Source: Oreocharis arfaki
Lineage: Eukaryota > Chordata > Aves > Passeriformes > Paramythiidae
Direction of reading: 5' to 3'
NCBI GenBank assembly: GCA_013398015.1
Contig: VZRR01010910.1
Location: 1 to 64,000 of the forward strand
DNA length: 64,000 nucleotides
Position numbers and translations under genes: made by a program. Of the stretch, positions 39,001 through 51,000 are shown piece by piece. The notes under the pieces were generated by a model, which saw only the letters and a list, made by a program, of their open reading frames with translations, made no database searches and was not told the origin of the DNA. Within the stretch, counting starts at the first letter, position 1, and every line of letters begins with the position of its first letter.

Positions 39001-42000
39001 TCTGGCCAATCACTTGGAGAGGTGGTTGGACCAGGGACCAATGATCCCTGCCATAGACCAATGCAGGGATTATATAAGGCCTGCCTGTAATTAAATAAAA
39101 GGGGGTTTATCATTTCCCTCAACGGGAGCTCTGACTCGGACCTCCATTTTTTCTGTGTCGCCCGTGCTTCAACTGCAACAGAGAGATACCTCAAAAATCA
39201 ATTATATGAAATTAAATGAACCTTATGATGTCCCCTCTGGCCAAGAAGAAGAAATACACAGCCCATGATGTCCCTTAGTGTGAGACAATGTTATGGCTGT
39301 TGTTTGTGCGGCTGTGGCCGCGGGGTGGATAATGTGATGAGCGCTAAGTGTTGGTTTAAGTCAGTGACAAATTGATGATACTCATTGAAAAAAATGTGAG
39401 CTGAGCTCCTCCTCACTGACCTTGCACATGGCTCGAGCGAGATCAAACCACTGGATGTTGTCTGGGGTGAACTGGAGGCCTCACAGCCCAATATTGTTTC
39501 AGTACCAGCCATAAGCCTCACTCCCCCTTCACCCTCCACAAGAAGCTGTGTTATAACCCTGGTCCATTAAGAAGATTAGGATGCGTGCAAAGATTCTCTG
39601 GAGAAGGTCAGGCAGCCCTGATTGCTGCCTCGGTGGGTGGAAGAGGACCAAAGTGATTATTTTACCTTTTGTATTGACTTTAAATTCTGACTGACAGTAA
39701 CCAAGACCCTCATTAAGCCTTATTTGCATATTAACATCCACACCCCTTAGAATGCAAATGAAGAGAAAAGCGGACATGCCTTACATATATGACAACAGTC
39801 ACCAAAATCCCACCTATGCCATGTGATTGCTCCACCCCTTTGGAGCCCCCTTTGGGAAGGGCCAAAAATTATTGTGTAAAAGAAGGGGGGTACTGGGGCA
39901 AAGAAAAAGCACCATCCATGAATCTGAATCGTGGAAGTTCTTACTTCACTTGGCCAGATCTCTAGCGTTGATAAGCTGCATTTTTTGTGAATCTGTGATC
40001 TGTGAATTTGTGATCAAGTTCTTATTGAACACATCAAGACCCATAGCACCAAGACCACATTCTTTGTGAATCTGTGCTTGTGAGAGTTCCTCTTGAATGC
40101 AGATACACTCACAGTGCTGAATTGGGAATAACCAGCAATTAAGCCCAGCCACACCCAGCCCCCCGATCTCTGAGGACCTGCTGGACCTGTGGACAAGTGG
40201 GTTTATTTTCTGTCAAAATTTCTATACCCTTTATGCAACACACGGTACAGAGTGGGCTCAGTGCCCTCCAGAAAAGCCTGCTCTCCTAAGCAGCTCTGCA
40301 CTGATGTGGGGGAAAGGGAACAGTTCCCCGTGTGAGCCTAATCAATTTTCCCTTTTACTTTAGAATTTGGGATTTTTTTCTCTCCCACCTCTTGTAAGCA
40401 AAAATCAACCACCACAGGAAAAACCCCTTCACAATATTTTTTTCACATAAATTCAGGAAATGATGCACTTCCATCTACTGTTCTGTTTCAGACCATGCTC
40501 TAAACCATGGCATCACTGGATCCTTCGGCAGAGCTTGACAGATGTACACATCTGCCACATACCAGCAGCCTCTCAGGGGCAAACCAAAACACACTTTGAA
40601 GCATGGAGAAGATGGGCTTTGGACCTTGCTAAAGGCAGACTCAGAAGAATCCTGCCTAACCCTCCACAGAATTCCCAGGAGAAAAGGGGACACACACACT
40701 GTACAGCCCTCTAAGTCTGAGACCATGGCCTAACCCAGACTCTTCCTCCCAGACCATCACCTGCCTGCACAAACTGCTCTCTGCCTTTGAGGAGCTGGAA
40801 TCTTGTGATTCTTCTGCATGAGGGAAGTTTCCACCACCCTTTCCACAGGTACGAGAGCCTTCACACGCCTTAAATTGAAATCAGAGTGTGGCCTTCCCAA
40901 AGTACATAAACCACATCTCTAACAGTCACATAACTTGGTTTCTATTCCCAGATCTGTCTTAGCTGCAAGTTTTTAGTGATCACATTCATAAACAATAATG
41001 GAACTCTCACTGTTCTACCAGATCTCCTTCAACTCCCTGCCCGGTGCTCCCATGTACCCAAGGATGAGTAGCGGACACCTTCCCAGAGCAAAGGAAGTAG
41101 AAAAACAAAGAAAGAAAGCAAATAAAAAACCCAGCCATCAACAAGATGCTGCCTTTGATTCTTTAATAAGATTTTGGTAGTATACAAGCTTTTTTTTTGT
41201 TTGTTTGTTTTTTCTCTTTTTTTTTTTTTCCCCGATTGTCTGGATTAACATACATGGATTTAAAAAAGGCACAAAATCCATTGCACAGCTTCTGTTTCAT
41301 TTGTTTTTGATGACATTGCCTGTTCATTGTGGTTTCAAGTGTAGGATTTTACAGTACTCTGCAGCATTTACAGCATGATCTACATACAGGTAATCAATGC
41401 ATGCTTTTATACAGGAGACAGAATTCAAATTCTCTCTCAGTATTTCTATATACACAATAATACAGTCTTTTTCTTCTGAAAAAAAAGCTTTAAATTGGTC
41501 TTGCATGCTTGGTATACCAGAAGAATTAGTGCAAGCATATATTACAGTGTTATTGCAGTACAAAAAGGGGTTGACCTTAGGCTCTAAAGGGATTAGATAA
41601 GGAAGAATAAAAAGACTCGAGGAAAACAAGCTTTGGATCCCTTTAGTCAACTACGTCCTTCCAAACGGATCCCTACACAGTACTGCCTTTAAAGCTACAG
41701 CAGGCTGCGTCCCCTCCATCTCCCTGCTGCCTTCCCCCTGAGACGAACTTCCACGGCTTCTGCAAACCTCCTGTCCCTAGCAGTCCATGAGGACTCCTGG
41801 CAGCTTGAGGAATCCCTCCTGCTGGACCTCTTAATACTGGAGACCTGCTTGAAGGAGACTGCACTGAGACCCACCGCTTCAAGCAAACTCAAGTCCCAGC
41901 AGATGGAGTTTCTCAAGCAAACCAGGAAGCACAACAAGTTCCCTACGGCTTTTGTCTCCTCTCAGTAGCAACGACCACAGAAACCCACATTCACCTCCTA

Positions 42001-45000
42001 CTCAAGTAGCAGTTGGTTAAACACAGTTTGGACTCTCCTGCTTAGCAGCAACAGAAGTCTAACAGGTGACAAAAGGTAATGCAAAGGAAGGATATGCTGG
42101 TCCCTGAGATTCTTCATGGGAGCTGAAAAGTCTGAGAAGCAGAAATCAAGTTCTCAACATGACGTTAATTGTTCCACTGGGAATGGGAAGAGGCCTTAGT
42201 CCTGAGAGATGCAGATGGCACACAGACAGCAAGAGCTGTAGTCCAGTCTTCCCTGCAACAGCTTTTATTCGGATACTATCAGGACCTTAGCATATCCTGG
42301 AAGTGACATTATCCTCTGCCAACATAGACTAAGCTTGATCGAGACTGGGAGATCTGGCAGGACTGACAACAGTGAGTGGAAAAACCTAGAATCTGAGTTT
42401 CTGAAGCAGCTCTCTCTTCAAACCAGCATCAGATGAGGTAAAATTAGCAGGGGTCTTAGAGCTGCCACGCTTACTTGCAGGATCTCCATGTTCCAAGAAT
42501 CAGCACCATAAATGTTAGAGATGTTCTTCTATCCAGCATCTCACCATCAAATGCTCCACAGCCTTTTTCTTCATTCTTTTTACCAAGGTGAACAGGACAA
42601 TCCAGTCCTGTGCTGGGTAAGTGCTCTGCTCCTCCCTGTTTGTGCTTTCGTGTGTTAGGTTTGTGCCAGTTTTCCTAGCGTCTTGGACGGAAGCAAAAGC
42701 TCTGTAAAGGTGGAATGCCTGCCACTCAGCTTCCCAGCTCTGTACCCACCAGTGTCGCCAGCGAGAGCCAACGCAGAGCTCCCTGCCTGAGCAGACATGG
42801 GGACCACCTCATTTTTATCACTCATTAGAGACTCGGGAAATAGTGAGCAAAGTGGAAGGAAATGATAATTCAAAAATTGTTCTAGTCCCTAACTGTAAAG
42901 GCAACTTAATAGCAGCAAGAAAGAAGAAGAATATTCTGAAAGCTAAACATCTTCCTAAGTCATAAAAATAACCAGAAGTCAGCAGTGCTGAATAAGAACC
43001 TGACCTAGTAGGGGTTTTTCTAGGAAGGACCAAGCTGAAGGGGCAAGAGTCCCATGGAAATCCTCCTTATCTGACTTGTTCAGAGGAAATTTGCCATTAC
43101 TGTGTTTCATGTTGCCAGATAATTAATTGCCCTCATAATTAAACTGAGAAACTTGTGGGAGTTGTTGGAGGAAACCCTGGGGATTTTTACAAGGCAAGTG
43201 CACTAGATGAGGTAACTCATTGAACCACTTTGCATATGAAAAAATAAAACTTCCAAACATAAAGCAATTTTCTTTTCGAACACTAGAAGACATGCAAGTG
43301 AATGTAAAATGGGGATTGCTTCCAATCCCCAGGTTACATGGTTAGCAGCTTGATCAAAATGTACATTCATCGTAACATCGTTTTTTTCAATGGCAGGTGT
43401 GGTACAAAGAAGTTGCAATACAGCAAACAACACTTAGAAACATTTCCCAGAAATTAATCTTTGTGCTGTCCCCTGGAACTGCCAATGCAGGTTTGTCTTA
43501 GAGTGACCCAAACACAAAACACGTGGCATAAAAACGCAACAAAAAGCAAGGTAGTGCCGCGATGATCAGCCTTTACGTGTTTTATTTCATGTTTTAATAT
43601 TACCCAAAATAGGTGTTTGCATACCATAAATTATGTCCCAAGTGCCAGCACTGTTCTCATCACCAGAATACCCTGCCACCAGCTGACAGCAAAAGGAGAG
43701 ATATGTACGTATGTCACAACACACTGAATTAAGAGGCCTGGGCTGGGCCAGGTAGCTGAAATCAAACCTGCAGCGTGCAGAGGAGGCCAGGTGTGCCACC
43801 TGAACCAGACCCCATAAAGATACTTCCTGTAAGCGGTTGAGATTTGTTCTTTGCAACAGCCTTTTCAGCATTTGGGGGTGTGCAAAGTGGCCCACTACTG
43901 GCACAGAAACTCTTCTGTAAGGCAGGACCACGCGTGACCGTTCACACGCCACGTGTGGGTCACGCACACACACAAACACACAGACAATCAGAAATGGAAG
44001 CTCCAGCAAAAAGCACCACAACACCACCCTGGGGACAACAGCGAAATCAGGAAGCACATCTGGCTTACTTCGGTCAGCCTCTCCAGAAATTATCTCCTCC
44101 AGCCATTCTGGGGAGAGCTGGAAACTACAGGGAAGCAGGTCAAGAAGAAGGTATCCCAGCTGTTCTCCAGCTGAGAAATAACTGAGGCAATTTTTTCACA
44201 ATAAACAGTAACAGGATTTTAGGGGTTTGCAAATTATCCATGATTTTAAAGGCTTCAGACCTCGTCTGCTAGGAAATGCAATTTTATTTTTTTCAGCTAG
44301 CCTCTTGCAGCCCATCTGTTACTGCCAAGCAGAGCTAGACAAATATACGATAACTATCTCCAAATTGTTCTTTCCCATTTTTATCAAAGGGAAACAAGAA
44401 AAGGAAAAATAAAAATAAAAGCTTCTCTTTTGAGTAGATTGGGATAAAAGAGCCCTTTCTTATTCAATGTGAAAGTAGCAAAATGGTCTCAGCTTCAGGT
44501 AAAGTTCTGAGAGTGTCATGAATTAATCTCTAACGACAACCGTTAATAAAATGTGTCATTCATATCACCCAGCAGTTGACAATACCAATAAATTCAGTCA
44601 TTGACGCAGGACTGCATCAGTTACTATGTGGCTGTAATACAAATGTGACTGGATACCACAGAGACTCCACGTAGCCTAAGGAAGAGATGCCAGGCCCACT
44701 GGACAAACACGGTTGGTATCTGTCACCAATCCCTCCAGATAAGCAGTAGAAAATCTTCTATTTTCAAGAATAATCTTGTGCTGCTGTCAAGCTCTTAAAA
44801 GTTCCACATATACATATCATGGAAAATCGATGGCGGTGTGAGAAGGAAGGACGTTAGAAAACAGGAGAAGGACTGAACACGTATTTCCATGCTTTCTGAC
44901 CTCCAGTCTCCTATGTTTGAGCTACTTTACAAGAGAGGAGTGAACTAGCAATGGCTGTATTTTCTTGCCTTAATTTATTTACAAAGGATCACAGCACCAG

Positions 45001-48000
45001 ATTCAAATAGTGCATTTTTACACGAGAGAGCAAGGGAGGTTCCTGGTGATTTGCAGTCAAAGAAATGCCTCAGTGATATTTGTTGTATTTGGTATATAGG
45101 TCCCACCCACTGTCCTGATGATTTACAGATCATGAAAAAATATTCAGCCTCCTGAAATTCCCTTTGTGCAACCAAACACCTGGCTTCATCCTGATGCATT
45201 CTGAAAAGGCTTTTTTTGCTGCTGACTCCCCTGTGTCAAACAGCAGGGAAGGGATTCATGGGAAGAATAAAGCACTTGGGGATCTTTTGGGTTTAAGAGC
45301 CCATAGGAAGGTATCAATATCACAAGTGTTGTTTTTGAATAAACTCTGGAAAAGCTAAATTGAGGTGTTTGCTCTGGTTTTCCAGACTGCAGAAGGGTCT
45401 TTCTGACTGCAGAAGGCTTCTACTACAAAACAAATCACCAAGACTCTCAGAACAGGCTGCACACGTTGGGGTGAAGTAGTCAGTGACAAAGATGGTACCA
45501 AAGCCTGGCAATGCTACTGAAACAAAAGACAAATGAGGTAGATAAACACTCCAAAGTGAAATCTTTGGAAGAAATGTTTGAAGCACAGAGCAGAGAAGTG
45601 TCCCAAATGACACTTGTTTTGTTTCTCATCTCAAGTGCTCACAGCCTAGGCGAGTTGGAAGAGCTGTGTGTTCACTGGCTTTAGAGCCACTTTCGGAAAA
45701 GAAACAGCTGAGCTACTGAAGAGCCACTCAACCTCTGTGCCCCTGAATGAGCTGGGGAAGGTGCTGAAAACACCTTCGCTTATTATGGCTGATCAAGCAA
45801 CAGGCCTCTTTCCAGAGGTCCTGTATCTAAAAAATACAGCAAAAAGGAAAGAAAGATTGTTGACTGGTTCTTAAAGGTATGCTGCCTTCTTGTGTAACAC
45901 CTGGGTCTGGCTGCTCCAGAAGCAGCTGGGGAGAGCTGGGTGTCAAATGGAATCGCGGAAGAAACAAAGAGCTTGTTTAAAACAACTTTGGCGGCCTAAT
46001 GGCAGTGGCACAGGCTTGATAAGGGAAGAACAGCCATTATAGGCGGCAAAGTAAAGAACACCAATTCCCAAGAAAGAATCCACCAGTCTGGGATACCTCC
46101 AGTTTAAGACAGGAAAAAGGAGGAAACACTGGTGTGGTAAAGTTTACAGTTAATGAAGAGTGTCAGCTCTGTTGCACTTTTAATATCCCTCTCCTGGCTG
46201 TTTGAAATACCCTCTTTGATTCGAAACCTCCCCACTCTCCCAGCTCCTAGGTTGGAGAACAGGGACAGCAAATTTTGCCAGCCCAGAAAACATTCATTTG
46301 GAAGAACTTGAAGAGCTTGCCACTGGAGGTGTGACATTTTCTCACTCACAGAGACCCGGCACAGATTTAAAGCGGAACTTAGAGACATGCTCACAGCAAC
46401 AGAAGTGGTGTTCAGCCAGCTACTTACATGGCCTGCAAACAGAGATGGTACCTGTGTCTTAAGGGAAAGAGTATTGCCAGCTGTCTAAATTTAGCTACTG
46501 ATGCAGACAATAACTGAGGGGAGTTTGCTACATCCTAAGGATTCCAGGATTTGAAATTCATGAAACTGCCCTGAAAATGGAAGGTATCTTCCATTCTCAT
46601 TTTTTAAATCAATCACCTTTAAACAATGCAATCCTCACACAGATTCCATGGAGAGCTGAGACTGCTCCAGTTGCCAAAATGTGCCATTTTCCTCCAATTT
46701 CCTCCAACGAAGTCAGAGGGAGGGAAGGCCCCTTGGCTGCTCAAAGTGCTATAGGGATTGTATAGAGCACCATGAGCTATGCAATGCATAGGAAATCAGT
46801 GCAGGAGGCATGCTCTGCAGATTCTTGGGAATGGCAAAGGCAGAAGGTAGTGCAGGTATCCAGGGATGCAATAAGGATGTGAGGGATGAGATTCCATGAA
46901 TGGCAATGGAGGTAAGCCACAGGGGCAGGTGAATGTATGGAGTGGGACACACATAGGCAACCAAGGCAGAGCAAAAAGACCTTGTCATATGGGGAAGAGA
47001 TGGAAGAGGCAAATTGGGACAAAGAGGCAACTAGATCTAAGAGAACTTATCAGCGAGGTGAAGGGGTTCTGCATGGGAAGTCTACCAGCAGCTTGGGGCT
47101 ATAGCCAACTGCTGCTGTTCTTGCATGCAGATTCAGATTTGAACAGAAGCTGTATGGCAGCTGCTGAGCAATGCCTCTGCTTACAGAGCAATGACGAAAT
47201 CCCAGAGGAGAACATCATCTGCCTTATCTCAATCCAGCCTGGAGGCCACTGCCCAAGTACAGCTTCTCCATCCTGGGCAGGGTGGGTGTCAGCTGCCATT
47301 TAGCCCAACAAATACAACTTCTGAACAAGTTTGTCCCTTTCAGAACAACAGTCTTCCAGCAGCCTTGACCACCACAATGCCCAAGTTCAGACACACAACA
47401 AAGAGAAGGAGTGGTAGAACAGGAGAGACTTCATCATGAAGAGCTAGTGTAAGGATGGGGTTATACCACCCATACGAATGTTTAACAGAGCATTTCTATC
47501 TTACTTTTTGTCATCACTGCAACAAGAGACTTTAAATAGTGAAAGAGATGATGCACCATCACTCTTTCACATGCCTGCCCCCCTACAGTAGTAAAAAAGA
47601 ATGGGAATTGTAGGCAAGGTCAGGCTCACACCAGGGACTTTGTCATCATGGGGGTATCAAGAGGATGCTCCTAATGCAAACTGTCATCTGCAGAACTGCA
47701 CCTGTGTCAGGGCAACTTATTTTCAGTCAATCTCCTCCCACCAAAACTGTCTCCCCTGAAAGTGAATGCATGCAGGCATAACCACATTTATCCAATGCTA
47801 GCTTAACCCAAGCATTTACAGTAACATTTTCACAGAAATCATATCTCATTAGCTCCTTCCTGAGGGAAGGAGGCTGAGGAGAGAGCAATAAATTGGAAAC
47901 ATCTCCCGTTCTGCATAGAAAGAAAGTGAAAGAAGCCAAGAGGCCAAGATATAAAAAGATGGCTTTTATATGTATATACAAGTGATGAACATTTGCTCAC

Positions 48001-51000
48001 TGAAGTAGATCATGAGATCCCAGCAACAGCTGTTTGTCCTGATGCCAATGATCTCTGTGAGGGAGTGGCAAATGCTCATTTCCAATTTGGATTCTGAGGA
48101 GAACAAGTGCTATGTACAATGGGAAGTAAAAGAAGAGTATCTCTCTCAGGATGCAAATCCTGTTCTTGGACCCTTCCGATGAACACAATTTGCCTAAGAG
48201 TCTGATGCTGAAAGGGAATTTTATTTCACTAGTATTGATTCCCACTGGCTTATTCCATCTGAAGAACTGAAAAACCCTACCAAACATAGAAGGACAAATA
48301 ACTAGGGCAACTAACTTTTCAGCCCACAGCCCCAGGACCAATTTTCATGTCAACAGCCTTCCAACAGTTGGGTTTTTTGCCAACTGATTTTGGACATATT
48401 TACATTTATAATTGCAGTCATTATAAATTAAACACAATAAATAAATGCAATATAAATGTAATCTACATAAGTTTTTTTTAGAATTGCACGGCAACTAGTT
48501 TCAATATTAATTTATTACATTTCCATATTTATAAAAAAGACCTCTTTTCACATTTCTTTAATTTGCCAGCTGTTCCTCAACAATATGTAGGTTCCATAGT
48601 AATTAATACAGCATTAGATGAAGATGTTAAAAAAACCCCTTCAAATTGACTGTTTTTAATAGTTTTTGCATAATACTTTAACATCAGGATTCCAGCAATT
48701 AGCACCAATTAATTTTTTCAGAATTAAATTGTAAAAGACATATTGATCATGAAGTAAGACCGCCCATAAAACCCAGGTGACAGCAACATGTCAAATTATT
48801 CTGGTATAGAGCCCAAATTTGATGATTTAACAGGATTGGTTTAGAAACCAATATCTCACCTTACAGAGACTGAACAGCAAAGAATTCAGAGTCTTTTAAT
48901 AATGTATTTCAGTGGTTCACCACACACCTATGTCTTTAAAGTGAGCATCTTGCTTCTAGGTTTACCTTTGCTACTTTCTCTTCCAGCCTTTAGACTCATT
49001 AGCTTTGCCTGGCAGTTTAAAACCCCTCTTGCTCTATTCAGGCAGGGACACCTAACAGCAATCATGTCACTTTTTAGTTTTGTGTTTAATGACAGACTGC
49101 ATTTCTTCCAGCTTATTCTACAAGACAGGTTTTACAGAATCAAGCATTCTTGTATCACTTCTTCTCTTTTAGGTTTTGAAAATATTTTACAAAAATTTCC
49201 ATACAAGCTTGGATATGTTTGGTAGCGACCTCACCACCACAAAAGATCTCCCTCTGCTCACATCTTCCATTTTCCTACTGATACACCAAAGAAGAATGTA
49301 TTTATCCTTTTTTTGCTGCAGCAGCATAGTGAGAACTTCAATGCAGCTAATTACTTCACCTAACTCCCACCTCATTTTGGGAGACAGCACCTCCCAGGGC
49401 AGTTTCTCTCATTCTGTACATGTGACTTACATCTTTCATACTCCAAACATGACCTTGTCCCTGGGTGGATGCAATCATTACTTCGACTGCAAGCAATTAA
49501 TCAAGCAATTCAGATCCTTCTACAGAGCCGGTCTGTCAGCAGTGTTTTATCAAACCACCCACCTTCTGTCACTGCAAACTTTCTCCTCAGTGATTTCTTT
49601 GTTCCTCTTGACAGCCACTGAAGGCATGGAATAGTGCTGAGCTAAGGGCAGGAGGTCAGGAGTCCTAATGAGAAACAGCCCCTCTTGTAAGAGATAGCAA
49701 CATATAAACATATTTTGTTTGTCTGGTTGGCTTTCTATTTATTAATAATTTTAACTGGAAGAAAGTCTTACTGAAGTCTATATAAATCAACCATCTTTAT
49801 AAATCAGATTTTTGAACTTACAATAGCAGTATGAAGTTTATGAGAGTAGCATTATGATGAGTAGCATTAGATAGATTACTGACCTTTGAAATCTATGTAT
49901 GGAGCTACTTATTGGCTAGTCATTGTTTTCATATGAACAAAAGGCTTAGAGTTTATAAATACTCAGCTATCCAACTTGTTCCCTTTTCTGACTGGCAAAA
50001 CTAAAAATTGCTTGATTTTTCTTTAAAAATAGAACAAGTCATATTTAAAAATAGAGCAAAAATTATTAAGAGTTACTGATTTAAGTCTAGTGCTTTCACA
50101 AATTCCATTTTCTCTGGAATCGGTTTTTCCATTAAAGTCTCTATTGAAAAAGGAAAAAAATAACATCAGAGTAGAGTATACTTTAGGAAATCATCCCTTC
50201 TCATGTCACTTTGAGAAGAGCAAAGCCTTGCTCTTCCTGCTATCTTGGTGCTTGACAAGGGAACTGCCAAATAGGATTAGGCTACTGGTTAATTCAGCCC
50301 AAGTATTTTTGGCAATGCCCAGTACCTTTTTAAAAAACAAATATCATGAACAAATTGCAGATAAAAATTTTGTCTGAACAGTAAACTGTCCTGTTCACAC
50401 ACGTTCTCAGGGCAAATCAAAAGAAATTGATGACACTGATTCAAGAATGACTGTGGGAAGAGGCTGGTCATACCTGTGCCTCTCAAGGAGGGTGTGTTGC
50501 CCGCTCCATCTCCATCCCTGCACCTCCCAGGATGCTCTGGAGAGTGTGTCAGCCTGTCAGACCATGTCCTGCAGCATGCAGACACACTGGGCCAGGAACT
50601 GGGCTAGTAACTTCAGCCACCCACCCTGTTTGGGCCTGCACTATCTGGTCTTGCTTATGGGAGGTTGAATCTAACATTAAGGGAGCCTCAGGCAGGGCAG
50701 ATGTACCTACAGAAAGCACTGCTTGGGAGGAATTGTTCCTTGCCAGCCCACTGGAAACACCCTACCTATGCAGCGAGACCTCCATGTCACAACTTCCTTC
50801 CAACACCCACACTTACCCCAACCCATTTCCACATCTGTCTGAGCTTTCTACATGTTTTCTTGCCTGTATCCTATGCTTGTATATTTTCTGCACAGTATTT
50901 TACTTTGGACTTGCACTTCCCTAGAGCCCTGAGCACCAGCAATGACCTCTTCTTCCTTAACTTTAACATCCATACCGCCTCTTCTCCCAGAAGATCAGAC

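Larger units (their letters stand above)
35830..39180 (+). mobile_element. Decayed endogenous retrovirus (pol and env traces plus 3' LTR)
   Basis: A plus-strand provirus remnant inside the TTBK1 intron. Traces in order are reverse transcriptase near 36.3 kb, envelope transmembrane subunit near 38.35-38.76 kb, a purine-rich tract at 38822-38840 and an LTR-like block at 38855-39180. All frames are broken by stops and frameshifts, much of pol is missing, and no 5' LTR or gag was found. Left boundary and family are uncertain. It is an old, non-functional copy. Confidence 0.7.

Noticed and set aside
41190..41650. Possible processed retrocopy on the minus strand ending in an A-tail (poly-T on plus)
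   Set aside because: The 108-codon frame next to the tract matches nothing I recognise, and no target-site duplication was seen.
43587..44057. 156-codon minus-strand frame with hydrophobic start
   Set aside because: No conserved motif; intronic position and composition suggest chance.
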